This document shows positions 1-5,309 of a stretch of 5,817 nt of DNA, piece after piece. This DNA comes from Caulobacteraceae bacterium (lineage in GTDB: Bacteria > Pseudomonadota > Alphaproteobacteria > Caulobacterales > Caulobacteraceae), in assembly GCA_947479185.1 (NCBI GenBank), contig CANJYY010000191.1:1-5817 (forward strand), given 5' to 3'. The translations under genes and the position numbers were made by a program. The number at the start of each line of letters is the position of its first letter. Position 1 is the stretch's first letter. The notes below the pieces were generated by a model that saw only the letters and a program-made list of their open reading frames with translations, was not told the DNA's origin and made no database searches.

Positions 1-260
1 AGTCCCTGGGCCGCGCGGCTGACCGTGACCTTGTCCATGGCCGTGCGGGCGACCAGCGCCTGGGGCGTCAGGCCGCCCTCGGCCAGCACCGCCATCAGCC
101 GCCACTGCGGGATCGAGAGCCCGAAGCGGTCCTGGTAGGCCCGGGCGATCAGGCCCGAGACCCCGTTGGAGGCGATCGACAGCCGATAGGGAAGGTAGTC
201 GTCGAGCACCAGGGTGTCGGGCGACCGCTTGCGCGGCAGCGGCGTCACGTCTGCGCTCAT
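1..260 (-). CDS. MarR-family transcriptional regulator, 3' end cut by window edge
   Basis: The first 86 complete codons of a winged-helix regulator are visible; the C-terminus lies beyond the left edge. After a basic, proline-containing N-terminal tail comes helix 1 of the MarR dimer fold (around residues 22-45, DYLPYRLSIASNGVSGLIAR). The hallmark segment FGLSIPQWRLMAVL (about 46-59) follows, then LTPQALVARTAMDKVTVSRA (64-83), which is the helix-turn-helix with its recognition helix. The ATG at 260 is preceded by AAGGA with an 8-nt spacer. It starts 17 bp after the fumarylacetoacetate hydrolase stop, so it is probably the last or near-last gene of the hmgA operon. By context it likely controls the homogentisate genes and its own synthesis, perhaps responding to homogentisate or another pathway intermediate; that role is inference. 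The family assignment is firm. Confidence 0.9.
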   Translation of the reverse strand, partial: MSADVTPLPRKRSPDTLVLDDYLPYRLSIASNGVSGLIARAYQDRFGLSIPQWRLMAVLAEGGLTPQALVARTAMDKVTVSRAAQG

Positions 261-277
261 GACCTTTTTCCTTCCCA

Positions 278-1288
278 TCAATCGGCCGGCGCCACCGTCT
301 GTTCGATGGCGCCGAAGATTGAGTGGCGCTTCTCGTCGCGCATCTCAATGCGGACCGTGTCGCCGTGGCGCAGGAAGGGCGTTTTCGCCTCTCCGGCGAG
401 CAGGGTCTCCACGGTGCGCACCTCGGCGATGCAACTGTAGCCAAGTCCGCCGTCGCTGACCGGTTTCCCTGGACCGCCGTCGGCGTCGCGGTTGGACACC
501 GTGCCCGAGCCGATGATCGTGCCGGCGCCGAGCGCGCGGGTCCTGGCCGCGTGGGCGATGAGGGTTCCGAAGTCGAAGGTCATGTCGACGCCGGCATCGG
601 CCTGGCCGAACGGCTTGCCGTTGAGCTCGACGTCGAGCGCGCCGTGCAGCCTGCCGTCCTTCCAGCGGTCGCCGAGCGCGTCCGGCGTGACCGCCACCGG
701 CGAGAAGGCGCTGGCCGGCTTGGACTGGAAGAAGCCGAAGTTCTTGCCGAGCTCGCCGGGGATCAGATTGCGCAGCGAGACGTCGTTGACCAGCAGCACC
801 AGCCGGATAGCGGCCAGGGCCTCCTCGCGGGTGGCGCCCAGCGGCACGTCGCCGGTGATCACCGCGATCTCGCCCTCCATGTCGCAGCCCCAGGCCTCGT
901 CCTTCAGCGGGATCGGGTCGCGGGGGCCGAGGAAGCCGTCCGAACCGCCCTGGTACATCAGCGGGTCGGTCCAGAAGCTGGCCGGCATCTCCGCCGCGCG
1001 GGCCTGCCGCACCAGGGCGACGTGGTTCACGTAAGCCGAGCCGTCGGCCCACTGGTAGGCGCGCGGCAGGGGCGAGGCGGCGTCGTGTTCGTGGAAGCGT
1101 TCCTTCGGCACCGAGCCGTGCTCAAGGCTCTCGGCCAGGCCGCGCAACAGCGGTTCGCAGTGTCCCCAGTCGTCGAGCGCCGCCTGGAGGGTCGGCGCGA
1201 CGGCCTCCGCGGACACGCACCAGGCGAGATCACCGGAGACGACGACAAGGTGGCCGTCCCGGCCACCCTTGAGGGATGCGAGCTTCAT
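278..1288 (-). CDS. fahA: Fumarylacetoacetate hydrolase family protein (likely fumarylacetoacetase)
   Basis: 336 aa. It probably hydrolyses fumarylacetoacetate to fumarate and acetoacetate, the last step of homogentisate catabolism, in the cytoplasm. An N-terminal FAH-type domain (about 1-75) precedes the FAA_hydrolase catalytic fold. The metal-binding acidic pair is visible as E138 and E140 in CDMEGEIAVI, with D169 in LLVNDVSLRN as the likely third acidic ligand. K190 in QSKPASAFSP matches the conserved catalytic-site lysine region, and the family motif GAGTIIGSGTVSN lies at 255-266. It is shorter than animal-type FAH (about 420 aa) but typical of the compact bacterial form. The ATG at 1288 overlaps the upstream stop as ATGA, indicating translational coupling. 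The family also includes other C-C bond hydrolases and decarboxylases, but co-operonic hmgA and nearby hpd make fumarylacetoacetase by far the best reading. Confidence 0.93.
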   Translation of the reverse strand: MKLASLKGGRDGHLVVVSGDLAWCVSAEAVAPTLQAALDDWGHCEPLLRGLAESLEHGSVPKERFHEHDAASPLPRAYQWADGSAYVNHVALVRQARAAEMPASFWTDPLMYQGGSDGFLGPRDPIPLKDEAWGCDMEGEIAVITGDVPLGATREEALAAIRLVLLVNDVSLRNLIPGELGKNFGFFQSKPASAFSPVAVTPDALGDRWKDGRLHGALDVELNGKPFGQADAGVDMTFDFGTLIAHAARTRALGAGTIIGSGTVSNRDADGGPGKPVSDGGLGYSCIAEVRTVETLLAGEAKTPFLRHGDTVRIEMRDEKRHSIFGAIEQTVAPAD

Positions 1289-2046
1289 TTTTTCTCTTCG
1301 AAAAGGGCCACCAGGGCCGGGTCAGGTTTCTTGGGAATGGTCAGATCGTCGTGCGCGGCGCGCAGCTCGGCCATGCGGGCCGGCTTGTCGCTCCACCAGG
1401 CTTCGAACTCGCGGACGGCCTTGCGCAGGGCGATCAGCTGTTCCTCGAGGCTGAGAGGCTTTTCCTCCTCCTCGTGCTCTTCCTCGTGTGCGTCATGGGC
1501 GCCGTGGGCGTCTCCGCCGACATTGACGGTGATGCTGTGGCCCTGGACCGTGTGGGCGACCGCCGAGGGCGCCTCGCCATGGCCGCCGCCGTGGGCCGCC
1601 GGCGTCGCGTGGGCGCCGTGGCCGCCGCCGTGGCCGCCCTTGCCGTGGGCGTCCTTGCCATGGGCGTCCTTCTTCTTGTCGTCCTTCTTCTTGTCCTTGT
1701 CGTCCTTCTCGCCGAGGGCGGTGTTGAGCGCCTTGACCTGCTTGCCCAGGGCCCCGCCGGCCATCAGCACGCCGCCCAGCTGGGTGCGGATCACCCGGCG
1801 CAGCACGTCGGCCCCGCGCAGGATGCCGAACTCGTCCTGCTTGAGGGCGAACCGGGCGGCCGCGAGGATCAGCTTGTAGATGTCGTCCAGATGCGTCGCG
1901 CCGGCCTTGCGGGCCTGGGGCCCCACCGCACCCATCAGCAGCATCAGCAGCAGCGCCGAGGCCACGACCCAGCCGATGACGCCCAGCGGCGTCAGGATGC
2001 CGGGCTCGTACTGCGGCCCCCAGGGAAACTCACTGTGATCCGTCAT
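1285..2046 (-). CDS. Unknown membrane-anchored protein with His/Lys/Asp/Glu-rich low-complexity tail
   Basis: 253 aa, family not recognised. One hydrophobic segment (about residues 18-41, LTPLGVIGWVVASALLLMLLMG) follows a short acidic N-terminus and looks like an uncleaved membrane anchor. Residues 45-110 look helical and mixed-charge. Residues 113-197 are low complexity: a Lys/Asp run (113-128), a Gly/His/Ala stretch with KDAHG and GGGHG units (127-158), a short non-repetitive insert TVQGHSITVNVGG, then a His/Glu run (181-196). Thirteen histidines fall between 129 and 191. The C-terminus (198-253) is predicted helical and contains a WW pair (217-218). The ATG at 2046 has GAGGGGG upstream with a 7-nt spacer, 34 bp after the 91-aa gene. 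The stop overlaps the fah start. Metal binding or a scaffold role is conceivable from composition only. Topology is uncertain, as there are few positive charges before the anchor. Confidence 0.85.
   Translation of the reverse strand: MTDHSEFPWGPQYEPGILTPLGVIGWVVASALLLMLLMGAVGPQARKAGATHLDDIYKLILAAARFALKQDEFGILRGADVLRRVIRTQLGGVLMAGGALGKQVKALNTALGEKDDKDKKKDDKKKDAHGKDAHGKGGHGGGHGAHATPAAHGGGHGEAPSAVAHTVQGHSITVNVGGDAHGAHDAHEEEHEEEEKPLSLEEQLIALRKAVREFEAWWSDKPARMAELRAAHDDLTIPKKPDPALVALFEEKK
1642..1695 (-). repeat. Tandem 15-bp coding repeats (KDAHG and DKKKD units)
   Basis: Within the 253-aa gene, two adjacent 15-bp units at 1642-1656 and 1657-1671 differ at one base and encode KDAHG twice. A second unit, gtccttcttcttgtc on the plus strand, is perfectly duplicated at 1666-1680 and 1681-1695 and encodes DKKKD twice. 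The two arrays overlap slightly. The unit length is a multiple of three, so copy-number change would keep the reading frame. This supports growth of the low-complexity tail by replication slippage. Confidence 0.85.
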
Positions 2047-2080
2047 CTTCGCACCCCCTCGAAGATCCCCAAGCCGCCGT

Positions 2081-2356
2081 TCAGGCCGTCTTCGGAATCA
2101 GGCGGCTGACCTTGGCCCCCGCATCGTAACGCGACGGGCCGCCGAACACCGCAATCTCGACCAGAATGTCCCCTCCCGGCTCGCTCGCCCACAGATAGTT
2201 TCGTTCCACCTCGACATTTCTCCCGTCAGGCGAAATTCCCTCGAAGGTGTCGCCCCAGGGGGTGACCTTGGCGAGGTCCCGCCAGCGGATGGTCACCGCG
2301 CGCTTGAGCTCGTCCTCGGCCATGGCCAGGAAGTGTGGGTCGGTCGCATCGGTCAT
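2081..2356 (-). CDS. Conserved-looking hypothetical protein, 91 aa, in the hmgA operon
   Basis: 91 aa, no family recognised. It has no signal peptide or membrane segment and is probably a small soluble cytoplasmic protein. The central part is rich in aromatics and charges (TIRWRDLAKVTPWGDTFEG at about 22-40, VERNYLW at 50-56). The C-terminal half (DILVEIAVFGG) suggests a beta strand, so a compact alpha/beta domain is plausible. The ATG at 2356 overlaps the hmgA stop as ATGA, and GGAAG sits 5 nt upstream. A longer open frame extends upstream to about 3052, but it is antisense-like noise in another frame of hmgA, so this start is preferred. Tight coupling to hmgA suggests a role linked to homogentisate dioxygenase or its substrate. 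That is inference from position alone. Confidence 0.82.
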   Translation of the reverse strand: MTDATDPHFLAMAEDELKRAVTIRWRDLAKVTPWGDTFEGISPDGRNVEVERNYLWASEPGGDILVEIAVFGGPSRYDAGAKVSRLIPKTA

Positions 2357-3486
2357 GAAGTCTTCCAGCTGTCCACGTAGGCGGTGTTTTCCACCACCGC
2401 CGCGCCGTCGCCAACCTCCAGCGGATCGCGGGTGTCGATCATCACCGCGTATTCGTCGGTCGCCGGCTTGGCCTGGACCAGCATGTTCTTCAGCGCCTTG
2501 GGGTGCGGGCCGTGGGTGAAGCCGCTCGGGTGAAAGGTCATCATGCCCGCGTCGATGCCGTCGCGGCTGAAGAAGTCGCCCGCGTGGTAGAACAGCACCT
2601 CGTCGTAGTCGTCGTTGTTGTGGAAGAACGGGATCTTGATCGCGCCCGGATCGGTCTCGAACGGTCGCGGCGCGAAGGTGCAGACCACGAACCGGTCGGC
2701 CAGGAAGGTCGTGTGGACGCTCGGCGGCAGATGGTAGCGGTGGCTGTTCAGCGGCCGGAAGTCGCGCACGTTGATCTTCACCGGGGCCAGTTCGCCGTGC
2801 CAGCCGACCGCGTCGAGCGGGTTGTAGCCGTAGGTGGCGACCGAGACCTGGCCGCGCTTCTTGATGTGGACGGGGAAGGTCCCCTCCTCCGCCTGGTGGG
2901 CCAGGAAGGCGTCGTCCATGGCCGGGGTGACCAGCAGGGCCGGGTCGAACAGGGCGTGGTTCCCCAGCAGACCCTTGTCCGGCAGGGTGAAGTGGCCGTT
3001 GGTCGCCTGGATCATCAACACCGCTGTCGGCGCCGTGGGCGCAAGCCGCCACATCGTGCCGCGCGGCAGGTAGAGATAGTCGCCGGCCTCGTAGGCCAGC
3101 CGGCCGAAGTCGCAGTAAAGGTTGCCCTTACCGGCGTGGATGAACAGCAACTGGTCGCCGTCGGCGTTGCGGGCCAGGCCCGGCATGGCGGCCGAAAGCT
3201 TCCAGAAGCGCATCTCGCAGGCGGCGTTGTGCAGGATGACCGGCGCGTCCCACGGCGAGGGCGCGGCCTCGTTCAGCCCGTTCAGATCATAGGCGCGCGG
3301 GCGAAGCGGCCCCTCGAAGCTGGTCCAGCCGGTCGGCGGCTTGCGATGATAGAGAAACGCCGCCGGGCCGAAGAAGCCCTCCTTGGACATCTCCCGCTCA
3401 TAGGTCCCTTCGGGCAGGTCGGCGTGCGCCTGTTTGCTGTGCAGACCTTCCGCGCCGCGGACGGGGATCCAGTTGCGCTTGCTCAT
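2353..3486 (-). CDS. hmgA: Homogentisate 1,2-dioxygenase
   Basis: 377 aa, cytoplasmic non-haem Fe(II) enzyme that opens homogentisate to maleylacetoacetate using O2. The N-terminus includes the typical YHRKPPTGWTSFEGPLRPRAYD (46-67). The protein is a bicupin. The N-terminal cupin motif NADGDQLLFIHAGKG (107-121) lacks the metal glutamate; the C-terminal one, HNNDDYDEVLFYHAGDF (289-305), carries H289 and E296 (or D295). H325 in THGPHP completes the ligand set. The H289-H325 spacing of 36 equals that of human HGD H335-H371, and the flanking TFHPSGFTHGPH aligns with human SLHSTMTPHGPD. At 377 aa it is shorter than the roughly 430-445 aa of Pseudomonas and human enzymes. The ATG at 3486 has GGAGG with a 6-nt spacer. 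It is the first gene of the operon and divergent from a secreted-protein gene. Nearby hpd and fah support the assignment. Confidence 0.94.
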   Translation of the reverse strand: MSKRNWIPVRGAEGLHSKQAHADLPEGTYEREMSKEGFFGPAAFLYHRKPPTGWTSFEGPLRPRAYDLNGLNEAAPSPWDAPVILHNAACEMRFWKLSAAMPGLARNADGDQLLFIHAGKGNLYCDFGRLAYEAGDYLYLPRGTMWRLAPTAPTAVLMIQATNGHFTLPDKGLLGNHALFDPALLVTPAMDDAFLAHQAEEGTFPVHIKKRGQVSVATYGYNPLDAVGWHGELAPVKINVRDFRPLNSHRYHLPPSVHTTFLADRFVVCTFAPRPFETDPGAIKIPFFHNNDDYDEVLFYHAGDFFSRDGIDAGMMTFHPSGFTHGPHPKALKNMLVQAKPATDEYAVMIDTRDPLEVGDGAAVVENTAYVDSWKTS

Positions 3487-3524
3487 CGTATGCCTCCGGA
3501 AGCCATCGGCCGAGGGGAAGAAGA
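3487..3524. promoter_or_regulatory. Compact 38-bp divergent start region between hmgA operon and secreted-protein gene
   Basis: Only 38 bp separate the two start codons. Both ribosome binding sites lie inside it: GGAGG for hmgA (minus strand, 3493-3497) and GAGGGG for the plus-strand gene (3512-3517). There is no room for two sigma70 promoters, so the promoter elements must lie within the 5' coding ends of the opposing genes, or the transcripts are leader-overlapping. I found no convincing -35/-10 pair on either strand in or near the region. Confidence 0.6.
3503..3516. promoter_or_regulatory. Candidate operator: imperfect 14-bp palindrome
   Basis: CCATCGGCCGAGGG is symmetric at 6 of 7 base pairs around a perfect 8-bp core, TCGGCCGA (3506-3513). 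It lies almost midway between the divergent starts and overlaps the ribosome binding site of the plus-strand gene. MarR proteins bind palindromes of roughly this size, and a MarR gene ends this operon. In GC-rich DNA such a palindrome can easily arise by chance, so this is a weak call. Confidence 0.25.
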
Positions 3525-3920
3525 ATGATCAGACGCGCGCTGCTTGTCGCCGGCCTTTTGTCCATGCTCGCCGCCGCCCCGGCGGCCTCGCGGGAGCCGC
3601 CGTCGGCCGCGCCTCTGGTCGGCCAGTGGCGCGTGGACTTGACCAGCAAGCCCGGCGACGGCGCCTACTACGCCGAGATGACGATCACGAGCGTCGAGGG
3701 CGACCGGATCGCCGGGACGTTCTACGACAGCCCGATCGAGAAGGGCCGGATCACCCGGGACTGGGGCACTGTCCGCTTCGCCTTCGTGACCCATGACGGC
3801 GGCGGCGGCGCCTACAACCACTCCGGCGAGCTTGTTGATGGCCGGCTGATCCGGGGTCTCAGCCACGCGCTGGACCGGGACTTCGTCGCCGTCTGGACCG
3901 CCGACCGCAAGGCGCCCTGA
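3525..3920 (+). CDS. Small secreted protein of unknown function, 131 aa
   Basis: No family is recognised with confidence. The N-terminus is a classical signal peptide: MIRR, then a hydrophobic stretch LLVAGLLSMLAAAPAAS, with likely cleavage around residue 20-22. The mature part (about 110 aa) starts with a short Pro/Ala linker and then GQWRVDL (33-39). It continues with alternating strand-like segments (YAEMTITSVEGDRIAGTFYD, TVRFAFVTHD, YNHSGELVDGRLIRG, DFVAVWTADR). The early G-x-W followed by a run of beta strands resembles a small lipocalin-like or other beta-barrel fold, but this is a shape argument only. The ATG at 3525 has GAGGGG 7 nt upstream. It diverges from hmgA and converges on the asparaginase gene with 14 bp between stops. 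A functional tie to tyrosine catabolism is not shown. Confidence 0.82.
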   Translation: MIRRALLVAGLLSMLAAAPAASREPPSAAPLVGQWRVDLTSKPGDGAYYAEMTITSVEGDRIAGTFYDSPIEKGRITRDWGTVRFAFVTHDGGGGAYNHSGELVDGRLIRGLSHALDRDFVAVWTADRKAP

Positions 3921-3934
3921 GCTGTCGACGAACG

Positions 3935-4984
3935 TCACGGCTCGTCCTTGTAGATCGAGATCACCGGCGCCTCGCCGGCCGCGGCGCGGGCGCGGTACAT
4001 GCCCGGGGAGTTGAAGCTCCAGGCGATCTGGCCGTCGGGGGTCAGGGCGACGATGCCGCCGTCGCCGCCGAGGGCGGTCAGTCGGGTCTGGATCACCTCG
4101 TCGGCTGCGGCCTGCAGGGTCAGGCCCTTGTACTGGACCAGGGCGCAGATCTCGCGGGCCACCGTCAGGCGGATGAAATACTCACCCGATCCCGTGGCCG
4201 ACACGGCGCAGGACTGGTTCGAGGCATAGGTGCCCGCGCCGATGATCGGGGCGTCGCCCACCCGGCCCCAGCGCTTGGCCGTCATACCGCCGGTGGAGGT
4301 GCCGGCGGCGACATTGCCAGCCGTGTCGAGCGCCACTACGCCGACCGTGCCGAACTTGCGGTCGTCGGGGATCGGGGTGAAGGCGTGCGGCGCCGGAGCG
4401 CCCGTGGGACGCGGCGGGATGGGCAGGCCCATATCGGTCAGCGCCTTGACCAGCTGGGCCCAGCGCCGTTCGGTGAAGAACCAGGACGGCTCGACCTGCT
4501 CCAGGCCCACCGAGGCGGCGAAGGCGTCGGCGCCGGCTCCGATCATCATCACATGGCGGGACTTTTCCATCACCGCCCGGGCGAGACTGACGGGGTGGCG
4601 GGTGCGGGTGACCCCGGCGACCGACCCGGCCTTCAGCGTTGCGCCATCCATGATGGCGGCGTCCAGTTCATTGCGGCCCTCGGCGGTGAACACCGCGCCC
4701 CGGCCGGCGTTGAACAGGGGATCGTCCTCGAACTCGCGGATCACCGCCTCGACCGCGTCCATCGAAGAGCCGCCCCTTTCGAGCACCGCGCTGCCCGTGG
4801 CGACGGCGCGAGCCATGGCCGCGCGATAGGCCGCCTCGGTCTCCGGCGACATGTCCGTGCGCTCGATGACCCCGGCGCCGCCGTGGATGGCGATGGCCCA
4901 TTGGGGTTTGGCCAGGGCGGGGGTGGCGCAAACGCTCAGCGCCAGCACAGCAACCAGGGCGAGAAGTCGACGTTGCAAGCTCAA
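3935..4984 (-). CDS. iaaA: Exported isoaspartyl peptidase/L-asparaginase (Ntn-hydrolase, class 2 type)
   Basis: 349 aa precursor. It hydrolyses isoaspartyl dipeptides and/or L-asparagine after autocleavage into alpha and beta chains. Residues 1-25 form a signal peptide ending ATPALA, so the enzyme probably acts in the periplasm. The mature N-terminus has the family motif AIHGGAGVI (32-40), with FNAGRGAVFT at 91-100. Autocleavage is expected between G212 and T213 in KFGTVGVVALD, making T213 the catalytic nucleophile. T231 in TSTGG, and R241 and D244 in GRVGD, match E. coli IaaA T197, R207 and D210 at identical spacing from the nucleophile. The start is TTG at 4984, with GGAG 8 nt upstream; no in-frame ATG or GTG lies closely upstream and the signal peptide begins properly here. 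A second in-frame TTG lies two codons on. It lies between hpd and the hmgA operon on the same strand, but is separated from both by opposite-strand genes. Confidence 0.93.
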   Translation of the reverse strand: MSLQRRLLALVAVLALSVCATPALAKPQWAIAIHGGAGVIERTDMSPETEAAYRAAMARAVATGSAVLERGGSSMDAVEAVIREFEDDPLFNAGRGAVFTAEGRNELDAAIMDGATLKAGSVAGVTRTRHPVSLARAVMEKSRHVMMIGAGADAFAASVGLEQVEPSWFFTERRWAQLVKALTDMGLPIPPRPTGAPAPHAFTPIPDDRKFGTVGVVALDTAGNVAAGTSTGGMTAKRWGRVGDAPIIGAGTYASNQSCAVSATGSGEYFIRLTVAREICALVQYKGLTLQAAADEVIQTRLTALGGDGGIVALTPDGQIAWSFNSPGMYRARAAAGEAPVISIYKDEP

Positions 4985-5007
4985 CTTTTCAGCTCCATCC
5001 TCAAGCC
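4985..5007. promoter_or_regulatory. 23-bp divergent start gap between iaaA and the 71-aa gene
   Basis: The TTG start of the asparaginase gene and the ATG of the plus-strand small gene are only 23 bp apart. The minus-strand ribosome binding site GGAG is here (4993-4996), but no Shine-Dalgarno-like sequence precedes the plus-strand ATG. Promoters for both genes must extend into the opposing coding sequences. Confidence 0.5.
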
Positions 5008-5223
5008 ATGTCCACAGTCAGCGACATCATCGAAAATCACCTTGAGCCGATCCTGGCGTCGTTGACGCACATTCGCACCGGGCTCGACACGATCAAGGAA
5101 GACATGACCGTCATCAAGGCGCGGCTCACGGGCATCGAGTTCGCCATGGCCGGCATGAACCGGAGCCTGGATCGCGCGGAGCTGCGGCTGGACAGGATCG
5201 AATGGCGGCTCGGGTTAAGCTGA
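5008..5223 (+). CDS. Small helical/coiled-coil protein of unknown function, 71 aa
   Basis: 71 aa with no signal peptide or membrane segment. The sequence is almost wholly helical in character, with hydrophobic residues at heptad-like spacing (IIENHLEPILASLTHI, LDTIKEDMTVIKARL, LDRAELRLDRIEWRL). This suggests an amphipathic helix or self-associating coiled coil. Short proteins of this general look, ending in repeated LDRIE/RIEWRL-type units, are common hypotheticals in alphaproteobacteria; I know of no assigned function. No good ribosome binding site precedes the ATG at 5008, so translation may be weak or leaderless. A later in-frame ATG at residue 33 has AAGGAAG just upstream, but starting there would discard half of a continuous coding-like helix. 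It diverges from iaaA and converges on hpd across the hairpin repeat. Confidence 0.7.
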   Translation: MSTVSDIIENHLEPILASLTHIRTGLDTIKEDMTVIKARLTGIEFAMAGMNRSLDRAELRLDRIEWRLGLS

Positions 5224-5254
5224 GACCTCGGATAGCCCTTCCGCACCGGCGCTT

Positions 5255-5301
5255 CCCTCTCCACCATGCTCCGCATGGTCCCCCTCTCCCTCCGGGAGAG
5301 G
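5255..5301. repeat. Intergenic REP-like repeat with two hairpins
   Basis: Two copies of CCCTCTCC (5255-5262 and 5282-5289) flank a perfect 6-bp stem ACCATG/CATGGT with a 5-nt loop (5263-5279). The second copy begins a perfect 8-bp stem (5283-5301). The GGGAGAGG arm at 5294-5301 could pair with either pyrimidine-rich copy, giving two mutually exclusive folds. The layout looks like the short palindromic repeats dispersed between genes in Caulobacter-type genomes. Dispersal elsewhere in this genome cannot be seen from the window. Confidence 0.6.
5283..5301. terminator. Possible bidirectional transcription terminator hairpin
   Basis: CCTCTCCC and GGGAGAGG form a perfect 8-bp GC-rich stem with a TCC loop between the convergent ends of the 71-aa gene (stop at 5223) and hpd (stop at 5310-5312). 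There is no T-run on either side, so it is not a canonical intrinsic terminator. It may still act as a 3'-end stabiliser or a barrier between converging transcripts. Confidence 0.4.
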
Positions 5302-5309
5302 AATGACGG

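Noticed and set aside
323..1879. 518-codon open frame on the plus strand
   Set aside because: It lies antisense to fah and the 253-aa gene. Its product is an Arg/Ala/Val-rich composition typical of GC-rich shadow frames, with no recognisable domain, whereas the minus-strand frames give clear protein families.
2081..3052. Longer version (323 codons) of the 91-aa gene
   Set aside because: The upstream part is an out-of-frame reading of hmgA, rich in Arg/Pro/Gly. The ATG at 2356 overlapping the hmgA stop is the sensible start.
2503..3528. 341-codon open frame on the plus strand
   Set aside because: Antisense to hmgA, low-complexity Val/Arg/Gly composition without domain features, and it overlaps the whole of a confidently identified enzyme gene.
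3530..3575. Possible sigma70 -35/-10 pair for the hmgA operon on the minus strand (GCGACA...CATTCT)
   Set aside because: The -10 element matches only three of six consensus bases and the -35 is also poor; in GC-rich DNA this is not better than chance.
3927..3936. GACG-AA-CGTC inverted repeat between the convergent stops as a terminator
   Set aside because: A four-base stem with a two-base loop and no T-run is too weak to support a terminator call.
5037..5276. 79-codon minus-strand frame
   Set aside because: Antisense to the 71-aa gene, running into the hairpin repeat, Arg/Ser-rich and without features.
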